Below, piece after piece: positions 30,979 to 43,000 of a stretch of DNA of 64,000 bases. Source of the DNA: Macrosoma leucophasiata (Eukaryota; Arthropoda; Insecta; Lepidoptera; Hedylidae). The translations under genes and the position numbers were made by a program. Position 1 is the stretch's first letter; every line of letters starts with the position of its first letter. Location: assembly GCA_036365455.1 (NCBI GenBank), contig JAWQUS010000020.1, positions 3,135,001 to 3,199,000 on the forward strand, in the 5' to 3' direction. The notes beneath the pieces are model-generated. The model made no database searches, had not been told where the DNA came from, and worked only from the letters and a program-made list of their open reading frames with translations.

Positions 30979-31458
30979 CTAAAAATTTTGCTCAGAAAAT
31001 GTCCATCTTGGACATGTTTTATCACACACTGAATACACTCCTGACACACTACTCTGCATGCAGCTAAATATTTTTTCTTTGAAGCGTTCTTCCGACAAAA
31101 TAATGTTTTGTAGCTTTCTAACTAGCTTCCAACACCAAATAATTATACTTTTTAAAAATTCACTCGAACTTGAACTTTCTTCTTCTTGTGAAAAATCCAT
31201 CTCATATTTTGTTGGTGGTACTTCCTCTTGAACAGACCTTCTTCTTTGTTTTTTGTTCTTTTTCTTCTTTCCACTCATACTTTGTTCTTCAATTACTTCA
31301 CCGATCTGTTGCTTTTTGTTCTTATCCACAGATGATTCTCTATGTACCACGGCGCCAGTAATGACGACATGACTATATGTTTGTGAAGTTTGTGTGTTTT
31401 CGGAAACCTGCAACTCCTCGTTTATAAAACTGCTTCTTATATCTGCCGGGGCATCCAT
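30979..31458 (-). pseudogene. Possible ORF1 remnant of the I-like LINE
   Basis: 159 codons directly upstream of the endonuclease frame. Rich in Lys/Arg (GKKKKNKKQRRR) and Glu/Ser (EEESSSSSEF). No zinc knuckle is visible. Position and basic character suggest an ORF1-type protein; identity not proven. Confidence 0.35.
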
Positions 31459-31460
31459 AC

Positions 31461-31640
31461 GTTTGAGATCCTTTCCTTTCTTAACATAACACCAGTCCCC
31501 ACCAACAGCACCCGTTCACGAGTATGACGCATGTGACAGCCATTGCCCTCCTCGACCATTTTAGAGGGAAGTGAGCAACCCGCCACACGACACCGCCAAA
31601 GACAAAGACATTTAAGCGTTCATGACTGTTCCGGATATGC
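31461..31640. other. Segment between two LINEs
   Basis: GC-richer than its surroundings; could be the 5' UTR of the I-like LINE. No gene. Confidence 0.3.
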
Positions 31641-31743
31641 ATACGGTAAATAAAAGATGGAATTCATTTTCAGCCAGGGTATTCACATTATTCAACCCTT
31701 AACAATAGTAGATACTAATTACTGAATACACGAAATCACAGTA

Positions 31744-33179
31744 TCACGAAATAGCCTGGCAGCGATCGCTATAATCCCAAGACGTATTATCATTAAGATA
31801 ATCACAGGTCTTATAGTAATTACATTTATATAAACGTTCTTTCATTACTTTCTTAAATTTATTGATCGATAGACTTTGAACGTTTTTGGGGATTTGATTA
31901 AAGAACCGTATACATTGACCTCTAAAAGAATTACTGACCCTAGTCAGTCGCGTTGCATGCATGGACAATTTGTATTTGTTCCTAGTATTTTTACTGTGAT
32001 TGTTACCTATTGTAGGAAACTCATTAATGTTTTTACGGACATATAATACATTTTCATAAATGTATTGCGAAGCTACAGTCAGAATATTTATTTCTTTAAA
32101 TTTATCTCTAAGAGATACCCTTGGACTCAGCCCGTAGATAGCCCGGAAAGCTCTCTTTTGCAGTACAAAATAGTGTTGACGTCGGCGGCATTTCCCCATA
32201 GCAAAATGCCATAGGACATTATACTGTGAAAATAACTAAAATAAACAAGGCGAGCCGTCTCGACGTCTGTTAATAGTCTAATCTTTTTCACAGCAAATGC
32301 TGCCGAGCTAAGTCTACTAGCTAATTTGGCAATATGGGGACCCCATTGCAATTTAGCATCTACGGTAATGCCAAGAAATTGGGGCTCTACGATCTCCAAT
32401 ACTTCCTCATTTATCTTAACATTGGTTTCAACCTGTTTTACGTTAGGAGTAGTAAATTTAATACATGTTGTCTTACTGCTATTTAACGAAAGGTTATTGG
32501 CACTAAACCAATGTACTATATTAGAGAGAGTATTGTTTACACAGTCAAAATCTACCTCCTGTCTTTTAATTTTGAACACTAAAGAAGTATCATCAGCAAA
32601 CAATACTATCTCTTGGCTATCATTGATAATGTAGGGTAAGTCATTAATATAGACTAAGAAAAGAAATGGCCCTAAATAGAACCCTGTGGGACCCCCATAT
32701 CCATTGAAGTCACACATATTTCTTTTGTTTAAATATGAAGTCACAAGCTCGAGAGCGGTATCTCGAAGGCTGTAGTGATATAACTTTCTGACCAATGTTT
32801 CATGCTGAACGCAATCAAATGCTTTAGATAAGTCACAGAATACCCCTAGTGCATTATGTGATTTTTCCCAAGCTTCAAAAATGTGTTTGACAAGTTCAAC
32901 CCCTGCATCGGTAGTTGAACGACCCCTAGTAAATCCAAACTGTCGACAATGTAAAATTTTATTATGGTTAAAGTGTGCAAGTAGTTGAATTAAAATGAGT
33001 TTTTCAAAAAATTTACTTAAGACAGGTAGTACAGAAATTGGTCTAAAGTTTGTGGGGTCACTTGTACTACCGGATTTAAATAATGGAATAACTTTACTAT
33101 GTTTCATTAGATCAGGAAATATACCACTTACAATACTATTATTAAACATAGCCTCTAGGTAAGGTGCAATTACATCCAT
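31744..33179 (-). pseudogene. CR1/Daphne-like reverse transcriptase
   Basis: RT motifs in order: FRPISVLPVLSKFFEKL (fingers), FCDLSKAFDCV (palm), FLFLVYINDLP, LFADDTSLVF (catalytic FADD) and NNLSLNSSKT. Around 32690 the usual (V)PQGS-(I/V)LGP motif is disturbed: two opposite one-base shifts place its codons out of frame for about 8 residues while the rest stays open. A second frame change near 32165 separates the C-terminal part (from 32199), which ends ...YNDNTSWD-type sequence before the stop at 31744. Confidence 0.85.
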
Positions 33180-33367
33180 TATTTCATATGCAACTTTTAC
33201 AGATAAGCCCCATAAATCAGTTGTGTTCTTAATATTAATAGACTTAAAGGCATGTATAACATCCGCAGTATTAACTAACTTAAAATTAAATATAGTTTTA
33301 CTTTGATGTATATTATGTTAGGATCGTTATGGTATTGCATGTTTGCAAGTTTTGGGACAATATTTTC

Positions 33368-33725
33368 TCAGAATTTCTTAATTCGCTTCGCATTGATAGG
33401 AACAAATACTATTGCTCGTTTATTTTTATCATTATGTAATTGACCACAGAAGGAAACTAACTGACCACAATGGTCGGAGCTTAATTCAGTCGAAATATTT
33501 TTATGTGTAGGTTCAAAATCGATAAAAATATTGTCTATGCATGTCGCTGAGTTCTGTGTAATTTTAGTAGGTTCTGAGAACAAATTATGAAGATTAAATG
33601 ACATAAGTAACGATTTAAACCTCACAGTTGTGGGAGTTTCCTCCAATAAATTTATATTGAAATCGCCGCAAATAATGACACGTTTTTTTGAAGCAGTTAG
33701 ATTGTTTAGTACAACATCTAGTTGT
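33368..33725 (-). pseudogene. LINE endonuclease C-terminal part
   Basis: Frame with RVIICGDFNINL (upstream of the first ATG), ATCIDNIFIDF and LSSDHCGQL, the last motifs of the endonuclease fold. A gap of about 190 bp with lesions separates it from the RT. Confidence 0.7.
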
Positions 33726-33730
33726 AATCA

Positions 33731-34454
33731 TCCTAAAGGTGAGTTAGGTACGTTAAGACTACCAACTTTAGTTCTATGACTTTTGCCAAAACGCAATACA
33801 TCACATGATAAGAAATAAAATCGTTTCAAATGGGACTTCTATCAATTGTTAGCACTACGTTTCATAGGTATATTTTTACATAGGTACAGACGTCAGCTGT
33901 TTACGTAACGTGACGTTAAGAAGTATTAGAACTGCAAATTCTATTCTATTTGTCTGGTAAAAAAATATTGAATTAGAAAAAGTTGTATAACAAAAGTGTC
34001 AGTCTTGATGAGTCAAAGCCTCCCTTTTAGAATTATGCGCTAGTTACAAATAAACTTGTATATATGAAAATATAACGTGTATGCAAAACATGTAACGTAC
34101 AAGGTCATCGACGCATCAATATATCAATCTACCTCTTTAATCTGTCTATTGACCTGTAACTCACTGTGATATTAGTATGTCCGATACCTATAAACTTGCG
34201 AGATGTAGTCAGCTATAAACAGGGCCTGTTTTCTTAGGACGAACGTGTCGTCCATCTTGATATGGTATCTTTTAATGAGCCGATGAACTTAATGAACCTT
34301 ATGTTTGCTGGTTGGTTGTTAATGGGCTTAATTCTGTTGGTAAATTTTAACTTAGTAAGTAATGTATTTGTAATATTTATTGGGTTAATTGCGATTAATA
34401 GGCATTAATTGATGGTATAATAACAATTTGAATACCTGAAAATGATTTAGTATT
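33731..34454. other. Non-coding stretch
   Basis: No gene or repeat end recognised. Confidence 0.4.
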
Positions 34455-34660
34455 TTATGCTTCTACTCTCAATATAGCGTAAAAGGTACAGGCCCAAGTT
34501 CCATACATTTTGGAACGACTCCTTTTTTAATTTAGGCAGCCGCTTTCAAGGCAGCCTCTCTAAAATTTAAATTTAAATTTCGTAGAACTATTGTTGTTGG
34601 GATTAATGTAGAGTGGCTGCCTGGAAGAGGTGATGCTCTAATTTAAATTAACCCTGTTTA
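34455..34660. repeat. Fragments of TIR families
   Basis: 34455-34520 is the inverse of 5030-5098. 34590-34660 ('gttgttgggattaatgtaga', 'aattaaccctgtt') matches the right end of the TIR element at 54534-55455. Confidence 0.45.
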
Positions 34661-34674
34661 CGTACCAACGCGAA

Positions 34675-35038
34675 GCGCGCATGACTCGGCGGCTGGTGTA
34701 GATCATAACCGATCTACTCGGTTAAGCACTACGGGCGCGGTCGGGTAGTGTGATGGGTGACCGCTAGTGGCAAATTAAATGCGCGTTCGGAGGGCACGTT
34801 AATCCCGTCGGTCACGGTTGCTATCGAAAGATAGCAGTCGTTAAACCTTGTCGGAGGCCTTATGGGCGGTTTGAAAACATCCGACAGCGGTTTGGCCACT
34901 AACCCACCTACCCACCTCCACCAATCCGCATTGGAGCAGCGTGGTGGAGTAAGCTCCAGGACTCCCCCCAAAAAGGGGAGAGACTCGTGCCCCGCAGTGG
35001 GACGTATAATGGGTTGCCATTATTATTATTATTATTAC
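34675..35038 (+). repeat. 5S rRNA-derived SINE (family C), copy 2
   Basis: Head with GGTTAAGCACTACGGGCGCG and GATGGGTGACCGC, both 5S internal promoter blocks. 3' end 'gacgtataatgggttgcc' and a (TTA)n tail at 35020-35036. The opposing open frames across it are not genes. Confidence 0.8.
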
Positions 35039-35352
35039 CTTCCAACATATAATAACAGATCACTGAGAAAAACCTTAGCATCCAAATTTCCCGTGAGTAA
35101 TTGGACAGCGAGTGTTTATTGGTAGTAGTTTGTAGGCGTAATGCCATCAATTGCAGCCAATTGGCCTTCAATAGCCGATCGGCGGATGACATCCTCATTT
35201 CGGTAATCATCTCAAATGATGACATACGTACTATTTTGGGAGTAGTTTTGTATTCACCAACTAGCTTACATGCTAACCCGTTGTAATAGTTGAAAGTGGT
35301 ATAACTTACTGGTGCTTAAACTGTTGATTTTTGTATATCAATGGGTTAAACT

Positions 35353-35420
35353 AACGCTTTACTGGTGGTAGAGCTACAGTGACGGAGCTCGCGGGCGTAG
35401 GCACCATCGCATTACCTACG
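35353..35420 (+). repeat. Repeat family A, 5' fragment
   Basis: Starts TTACTGGTGGTAGAGCTAC and reaches 'gcaccatcgcattacct'. Confidence 0.6.
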
Positions 35421-35578
35421 TAGGGTCTTAGCGCTACGAACGCCACGACCCCCACATTTCCGTGGGATGTATAATCTCATCACCGAAGACCGTGGGTGAT
35501 GCATGCGGTGCGCTGTCAGATTATTATTCTTATAATGTTAAAAATTTGACTTTTATCTAGTTTTCTATTATCGTCATC

Positions 35579-35670
35579 TTTACTGGTGTTGTGCCTCCAG
35601 GATGTAGGCGCCTCCGCATAACCTAATCTACTTGAAGCTAAATGATAGTGTTCAGTGGTAATATGTAATA
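35579..35670 (+). repeat. Repeat family A, 5' fragment
   Basis: From TTTACTGGTGTTGTGCCTCC to 'aaatgatagtgttcagtgg'. Confidence 0.5.
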
Positions 35671-35871
35671 TCTTTATCAAACAGACCCTGACCTTGTAAT
35701 ATCTTTAATAAACAGCATCTACATTGCAGTATTTGGATATATGTAGATGTTTTGTTATAGAAATTACGACTAAGATTCACTTACCAGTGTAATAAGAATG
35801 CTTGTTTGCCATTAAATGATATAAAAAAGTAGGTATAGAAGTAGGTATTTGATGAACACAACGTCGACTGG

Positions 35872-36200
35872 ATTGCCTCAGTAGCCTAGTGGTAGCAGGC
35901 CACTATTAATATGCTGGAGGTCCTGGGTTCGATTATTCGATACCCGGGTCGAGGGCTATCAGAGATAACGTTTTAAAATCCTTTATCTCTGGTTCTATAG
36001 GGATTTTTCCATTTTCTGGAAGATTTCCAGTACCTCGGCGTTTGGTAATGTGCCCGGAGATGGCAACAGGCTCGCCACCTGTTACATGGGTCAAAACGTA
36101 ACGAGCGAATCGTGGGTGTTTGCATGTATGCTTGAATGCATGCATTTACCTCTGCCTACCGCTTCGGGGATTACAGGCGTGAAGTTACGTTTTACAATGT
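35872..36200 (+). repeat. tRNA-derived SINE (family B), complete copy
   Basis: Best copy in the window. The head starts GCCTCAGTAGCCTAGTGGTA (box A TAGCCTAGTGG). The box B-like GGGTTCGATTATTCGATACCC carries a small insertion. The body has 'tggtaatgtgcccggagatgg'. The 3' end CTCTGCCTACCGCTTCGGGG then 'attacaggcgtgaagttacg' resembles the 3' end of the RTE in this window. Confidence 0.75.
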
Positions 36201-36296
36201 CGAAAGTCGGTAGTCCTTTACAGTTTTGGAGTCTCAACATCTCTGTTTATTATTATTATGTCACTATTTTACCTATATCGTATTTACTTTATTTAT

Positions 36297-36531
36297 GCGA
36301 ATGTGGATGGTTGCAGAGGCCCAGGAAGACCAAGACTGACCTACCATGACCAAATAGGTCGAGTTCTGTCTGATGGTGGGGTCAAAAGTCTTAGGAATCG
36401 GCGTGCATGTATGAAGAGAATGATGAAGGTAGACGAGGCACGAGAGGTTTGTCAGAACCGGGATATCTGGCGCTCTACACTCTCTGCCTACCCCGTTAGG
36501 GACCTGGCGTGAAGATACAACAACAACAACA
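36297..36531 (+). mobile_element. RTE 3' fragment with 11-bp target duplication
   Basis: 235-bp insertion flanked by ACTTTATTTAT at 36286-36296 and 36532-36542. It encodes the RTE C-terminus (from ANVDGCRGPGRPRL to STLSAYPVRDLA, stop at 36510) and ends in a (CAA)n tail, unlike the (ATAC)n tail of other copies. Confidence 0.9.
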
Positions 36532-36542
36532 ACTTTATTTAT

Positions 36543-38055
36543 AAGACAGCTATAATATCAAGATTAATGACTGGCTAATGGAGGCAAAACTTAAATGGAA
36601 AAGTTTTTATTATATGTTATGTTCAGGCACTTTATCCGAATTTGTTGCCTTGCAGTTATACCTACAATCTTCATGAATCTTCTTTTTATTTGTTGTATCA
36701 TTTGTAACATTCCAGAAAAATATATTTGCTTGTAACTTGTAATAAAGTATTTGGGTCACTGAAAGTGATAATTTTTGGGCTTAAATTAGCTTTCTTTTGT
36801 TTCTTCTTATGTAAGTAGGTAATTATTAGTAATTATAAATTAATACTGTTATTTCTTTTTTTCTCGTTTCTAAATGTAATTAATTAGCTTTGCTAACCGA
36901 TTAAACACGGTAGTCTTTAGGTAAGCATGAAATACCGCATCGAATTGGACACTGAAAAAAGTAATGGATTTTAAATGATAGTGTGAAAAAATTTAAACAT
37001 CGTTGAGTGCTATTATTTGGTCATTAGTTTAGTTTTTGTATAATTTTGGTTGGAATCATCACTAGATATTATCTTTATTTGGCAATAACTATGCTGCGTT
37101 CAACATCATGAAGTTCGAGAGATGTGTCGTCTGAAGTCCGAAGAGCTGAGGCTGTATTATGAGGTGTCATTAATTTAAAAGGCTCTCTAAAATTATTAAT
37201 AATAAAAATAAATGATAGTCGTAGATAGTAGTAGACGTCTGTAGTCCTCATTTACGAACCTGTAAATCAATTGATACGGACAGCCTTTCCAACACTTTCA
37301 TGATTAAAAAGACAGCTTAAATTCTTCAACCCGAAACTGAATCTTCAGTTTTCTGTTTTTTATATAATTTTATATTTTTCGCACGGTATTATTTATATGG
37401 AAATGAACAAAGTTGGTGGGATTAGACTAGGTGAGACGAATCTGATCTTATCTCATCTCAACTCCCCATAATAACTTCCGTAGTTGAGATTAGATTAGAT
37501 TAATTAGATATTATTGAATGAGACAATGGTCTGCACAGTAATGTCACTTTATTTTTCATAGAAGTGTCTGAAGCTAATAAGATACATAAATATAATAATA
37601 AGAAAATATTACTACTGACAAAAGATTCTGTACTATTCACTTATTAGGTATTTATTAATTTAATAATCCATATTTACAATCATTTTATATCATTATACAT
37701 GAAAAGCGGATCTCTGTTAAACGTATATGTCATCTCTGAAGTTTATTACATCTTATGTTTAGTGTACAATAATACTTATATAAAGTTTAAAATATGTTTA
37801 TTTATTGGTTACACACAAAACTATTCGAGATATCAAGTATTACATTTTCTATGAGGATTGCTTGTTGTAATTATTTTCATCTGATGAAATCCGTGAAAGA
37901 GTTAATATACGTTAATAAATAAAATTAATTATTACTATTGTCTGTATAATTTTTAGGTCCAGAGCTTTACACTATGTCTCTGGCTTTTTAAATTATAGAA
38001 AAAAAAGATTATCAATTTGTAGGAATATTTGAACCCAAGAGTTTGAAATATCTAA
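36543..38055. other. AT-rich non-coding stretch of 1.5 kb
   Basis: No supported gene, repeat end or RNA gene. 'gagatgaga'-type short repeats at about 37430-37500 only. Confidence 0.45.
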
Positions 38056-38172
38056 AGGGTCGCCGCACACGGGCCACCGACCACAAGTGGATGTTGCTAC
38101 CTTTGTAGCCGCTTCTAGCTCTTCTTGGCGACGTTTGTGGCTACACGGTTGTAGCCAGTGTGCGGCGACCCT
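38056..38172. mobile_element. Short GC-rich MITE, 117 bp
   Basis: AGGGTCGCCGCACAC at the left and its exact inverse at the right; further inner pairing 'gtagcc/ggctac'. Confidence 0.7.
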
Positions 38173-38245
38173 AATAAAGGGCTCGGCTCGAGACGCCACG
38201 CTACTAGTCTACTGCACCACCAGTCGTCGAGCACAAAGGGCTCTC

Positions 38246-38420
38246 AGCCTTGGGCTCCTTTCATTCTGCAGCGTGTCGTCGGTCTCGCGACACGCTGCTA
38301 AAAACGCTACCCGCAAGCACGCGATACAATGAAAGCCACTATGGAGCTTCATACAAATTGCACGGGACGCGCGCGTACGCGACCGGCGACACGCTGCAGG
38401 ATGAAAGTAGCCTAAGTTTT
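38246..38420. mobile_element. MITE with CTGCAGCGTGTCG ends
   Basis: Left 'cttgggctcctttcattctg' then CAGCGTGTCGTCGGTC, right the inverse of 'cttaggctactttcatcctg' then CAGCGTGTCGCCGGTC. About 38 bp of imperfect TIR. Confidence 0.65.
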
Positions 38421-38781
38421 TTTTTCAACCCTTTCAGATCCTTGTGCATTCACGAAGAGGCATCATTTTTTTGGTTATTTTTTTATGTATACGGGCAAAT
38501 TTAATTTGTTGTATTTTTTGGTCTGGTTAGATAACCAGACTGTTATGTGCTTTACCAGATGGTAAAGAATGCTATTTAGCATTAGGTCCGCCACATGTAC
38601 CAAATTGTGCAAGAAAGTTTAAATAAATAATTAAATAAAGATGAAAAAAAAGCAATGTCGCACTATTGCTTTTTTTTCAGCTTTATGTCAAGTTAAGTGT
38701 GTAAACACACTATACCGAAGCTACGCGACGGAATTTCGGCACTATTACGCCTGCAATTTAAATTAGGTACTGACGAAACAC
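38421..38781. other. Non-coding stretch
   Basis: Nothing recognised. Confidence 0.35.
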
Positions 38782-38789
38782 TACGTCGA

Positions 38790-39191
38790 TTTTTTTTTTT
38801 TCAATGTAATGGCATCGCTTTTACGCATATTGCAAGTCTCAAGTAAAACGATATTTCGTATTCGTATTTATATAAAAAGCGTAAAAGTTAGTATAATATT
38901 ATAGTCATATCAGTCAATTATTTATTTAATATGTCAATCAAGTGAGTTACAGTCAGTTATTCAAGCAAAGCGATGGCTACTTTACCAGAACATTTACTAT
39001 GAAGTTTTGGAGGCAACCTAAAAGGTCGTGTTTTCGCACTGTTATTCTATTTCACTAAACACGGGCACTGTAATAAATCTATATCAAACAAAATGCCACC
39101 AACATTATTTAATATAACTTAAAAAGACACCAAGAAAATGATATAAAATAAGAGCACCATACGCCTCTTTCAAGGTTCCCGCCAAAACTCC
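38790..39191 (-). mobile_element. Poly(A)-tailed retroposon family D, full copy
   Basis: Minus-strand copy of the 6757-7152 element with a T-run at its left end, flanked by TACGTCGA (38782-38789) and TATGTCGA (39192-39199), an 8-bp duplication with one mismatch. Confidence 0.75.
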
Positions 39192-39307
39192 TATGTCGAA
39201 ATTACGCATATTATTATATATACTCGTATGTTATTATTGGATGCTTGTTTACTAATTACATATTTATGGTTTAAATATTTGATGCCAGTATAATGAGACC
39301 AATACTT

Positions 39308-39522
39308 TGTTGCGGATCTTCAAAATAATGTAGTCTTGAACTTGGTAAAATAATATATTTTCTTGAGAATAAAAAGTACATAGATATTGATAGATTGTTT
39401 AAATATAGTAATAACACGTCCGTTGCCATGGCGATTGGAAAAGAGAATGCGGAGTCCCCCTTCGCGCCCCGCCACCTCTCCGCCGAGTCGTCTATTGCAT
39501 AGATAGTGTTGTTCCTCGAACA
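39308..39522 (-). repeat. 3' LTR of the BEL element
   Basis: 215 bp, on the minus strand from TGTTCGAGGAACA to GATCCGCAACA. Differs from the 5' LTR at two visible positions. Confidence 0.93.
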
Positions 39523-39590
39523 ATCTCCGCCCTCTTGAAAGAAAAAAGAAGCTCCAGTTCTTCTTAATCGCGTCCAAAGCCACAACCCAG

Positions 39591-40081
39591 CTAGTAGCAG
39601 TCTACAAGCGGACAAATTCGGTTGATGGCTCGCCGAATGATTCCTTTGCTGGTTTTTATGTCAGCCACCCGACTAACACCGTCGGAGCCTTTGTAAACTT
39701 CAGTGATCCTTCCCAATGGCCACTTCATAGGTGGGCTACATTCGTCCTTGATCAGCACCAATTGATTGGGTTCAATATCTGGTAGTCTCTTTTGCCATTT
39801 AGCTCTTTGTTGAAGCTCGCAAATATATTCTCGACTCCATCTGCTCCACATGTGTTGCCTTGCTTGCTCGATGAGGGCATATCTATGTAAACGGCTTGGG
39901 TTTGCTGTCTGAAGATCAGGCGTAGGTAGTGATGTGAGAGATCTGCCTATGAGGAAGTGCCCGAGAGTTAAAGGAGTGAGATCACTTGGATCAGAGGACA
40001 TAGGCATTAGCGGCCTTGAATTCAAAATAGCCTCGATTTGGCAAAATAAAGTCGTAAGTTCTTCAAAAGTAAAATGGGCGC
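39591..40081 (-). pseudogene. BEL pol C-terminus, out of frame with the main ORF
   Basis: Continuation of the integrase: HFTFEELTTLFCQIEAILNS then RPLMPMSSDPSDLTPLTLGH and the end domain (WSREYICELQQRAKWQ, PNQLVLIKDE, ...RICPLVDCY). It follows the main ORF without loss of conserved sequence but in another frame. Confidence 0.85.
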
Positions 40082-43000
40082 CTACCTACCTACTACCCGT
40101 TTCAAATGAAATTTTGCTGACTTCACAGCTGCTTCGTATAGTCCTCCAAAATTGGGAGCATAGACAGGTGAAAATTTGAATTTTATACCTTCATTGGCCA
40201 GATCTGACACAGATTCGGAACATTGCTTGACAAGGGCAGCAATTTCGCGGTTCGCACCTACAAAATTGGTGCCGTTGTCACAAAATATCTCGCGAGGCTT
40301 GCCTCGACGAGACATGAAGCGTCGCAGCGCCAACACAAATGCTTCTGTTGTCAAGTCACTAACTAGTTCGAGATGGACTGCTTTAACCTTGAAGCAAATA
40401 AAAACACACAAATAACATATGGTTAGTTTGGCACCGCGACCCCTCCTGTTTAGAAATAAGAAAGGTCCTGCATAGTCAGTTCCAGTGATTTCAAAAGGAA
40501 AACCGGGCGTCAACCTTTTTTGGGGCAAATTGCCCATGATTTGCTTCACAACTGCTCCTTTCATCCGCCTACAGATCACACACTGGTTACAAACTCGCTT
40601 TGCCAAATTTCTGCCATTAATAGGCCAGTATAGTTCCTTAACGGTTGAAAGCAGCAGCTGTGGTCCTGCATGCATTAAACGAATATGATAATAATTCATT
40701 ATTAAATGTGTGTAATGGTGTTTACCATCTAACAATATTGGATGTTTTTTATCAAACTCATAATTGGAGTTTTGAATCCTTCCACCTACTCTTATCAACC
40801 CTATTTTATCAACATAGGGTGTTAAATTGTATAAAGCAGGTAACTTATTAAAATTATTATTGTAATGAGAGAAACTTTCATGTTGTGCTAAAAGCGCTAG
40901 CTTTGACTCAGAACTATCTAACTCTTCAACTGTCAACGGTCCTATTTTCTTAACACTTGATCGACAATTCTCAACAAATCTAATAACGTACGCAAAGATG
41001 CGACGTAGTTTAACAAATTTTGAATAACGTTTAAAATCAATAAAAGCCTTTTGAACTGCATCAACATTAGAAAAGTGCACCTTGACTTCGGGTAAGACTG
41101 CTTGTGAATCCGCGAATGGCTGTGGAGGCCAATCTGCCTGCTCGGCCTGTAGATAAGCAGGCCCTTCCCACCACAACGACAAGTTTGTAACTTCCTCTGG
41201 ATAAACTCCACGCGATGCTAAATCTGCGGGATTCAACGACGATGGTATGTACAACCACACACAATTATTTGAACATAACTCATTAATCTCGGCTATACGA
41301 TGAGACACAAACGTGCTTAATTTATGTGGTGGTGTATTTAACCATCCTAACACTACATTCGAATCACACCAAAAATATTGATAATCTAATGAACAGCGCA
41401 ATGAATTTATTACCTTCTTGTACAACCTAGCAGCTAGAACTGCGCCGCATAACTCCAGTCTAGGTATAGTAGACGTTTTGAGTGGGACTACCTTAGTCTT
41501 TGCACATAATAAGCGCACTGTTATGTGTCCTAAATTATCAACCGAACGAGCATAGACGCACGCCGCATAAGCGCTCATTGACGCATCAGAGAATATATGC
41601 AATTCAACCTTAACAAAATTACTACAGATAGCCTGACGTGGGATAGCCAGACGTTCGATCGATTTTAAATTATTAATAACCTTCTGCCACTTTTCTAAAA
41701 TATCTTGAGGAATTTGATCATCCCATCCTATTTGTTCAAGCCACAATTTTTGCAAAATAATTTTACACATAATGACGCAGACACTTAATAGTCCTAGTGG
41801 ATCAAATATAGATGATGACACTGATAGAACTATACGCTTTGTTATTATATTGTTACATTGTTGTGTTAATAATTTAGATGACTTCTCCACAGCTATAATA
41901 ATAGAATCAAGATTGGGATCCCATTCAATACCTAATGTGTTAGTAACCATAGATAATTTCAAATTTTCTTGCAAATTACAATTCTTAGAATTTTCAGAAA
42001 TTAAATTTAATAATGAACTTGAATTACTTTTTATTTTACGCAAATTAAAACCAGCTGACGCTTGTTGTGCAGTTACACGTTTATAAATGTTACATAGTTC
42101 ATCCTCGTTAGAATAACCTGTTATAAGATCATCTATATATAAATCATGTCTGATTATGTCGCTAATCAGCGAATCTTTACATTCAATCGCTAGCTGCACG
42201 ACACATCTAGTGCTTAAATATGGAGCTGATGACGTACCGTATGTCACGGTATTTAATTGTAAATATTTTAAAAACTCGCCCTCATTTACTCTCCATAAAA
42301 TAGTTTGCAAATGCCGCTGTTTCGGCTCAATCAATATTTGTCTATAAAACTTTTCTATATCTCCAGTAAATATATACGCATGCTGCCTCAACCTAATCAA
42401 AATAGAAAATATATCATCTTGTAATGTAGGACCTACCATTAATATATCATTGAGCGACAAACCAGATGAAGTTTTACAAGAACCATCAAAGACAACCCTA
42501 CACTTTGTGCTTTCACTTTGTTCTTTTAGCACAGGATGATGCGGCAAAAAGAAAGCTGCATTCCCTGGTCGCTCACACCTCGATAGATGACCGAGAGTTT
42601 CATACTCATTTATAAAGTTTACATACTGGGTCTTTACGTCAGGCTGTCTATGAAAACGTCGCTCTAACGATTCAAACCTTTTCTTTGATATATAATATGA
42701 ATCGCCTAATTTTTCTGGATCAGTCTTCAACGGCAACGTGACGCAAAAACGACCATCATCGAGCCTGCGAGTATTCTCAATAAAATGCCGCTCACACTCG
42801 ATTTCCTCTTGAGACAGCACTGGCGTATACGGAACTTCCTCAAGCTCCCAAAATTTATTTAATTGAGCTCGTATTTCTTGACTGAAATTACATACAATAC
42901 TCGATTTATTACTAATACTGTTGCTGTTACACATAACTGGACCGGATATTAGCCAGCCAAACATAGAATTTTGTATAATAGGTAAGTTAGGACCTAACTT

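Larger units (their letters stand above)
27170..31460 (-). mobile_element. I-clade-like LINE with RNase H, decayed
   Basis: Minus-oriented element with, from 5' to 3', an ORF1-like piece (31458-30979), endonuclease (30967-30257), linker (30182-29949), reverse transcriptase (29934-28504) and RNase H with a C-terminal Cys motif (28436-27258). The order EN-RT-RNH fits the I group. Ends are approximate and no target duplication was found. Confidence 0.75.
31645..33730 (-). mobile_element. CR1/Daphne-like LINE, 5'-truncated
   Basis: Minus-oriented: endonuclease end (33730-33368), RT (33179-32127) and C-terminal part (32199-31744), without RNase H. The 3' side ends near 'ccctggctgaaaatgaattcc' (inverse, about 31660-31680). 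The 5' break lies near 33730, in the codons before GDFNIN. Confidence 0.75.

Noticed and set aside
35872..35945. tRNA gene at the head of the family B repeat
   Set aside because: Box A and B are present but the sequence recurs in six dispersed copies joined to the same body, so it is a SINE head, and the cloverleaf is not complete.
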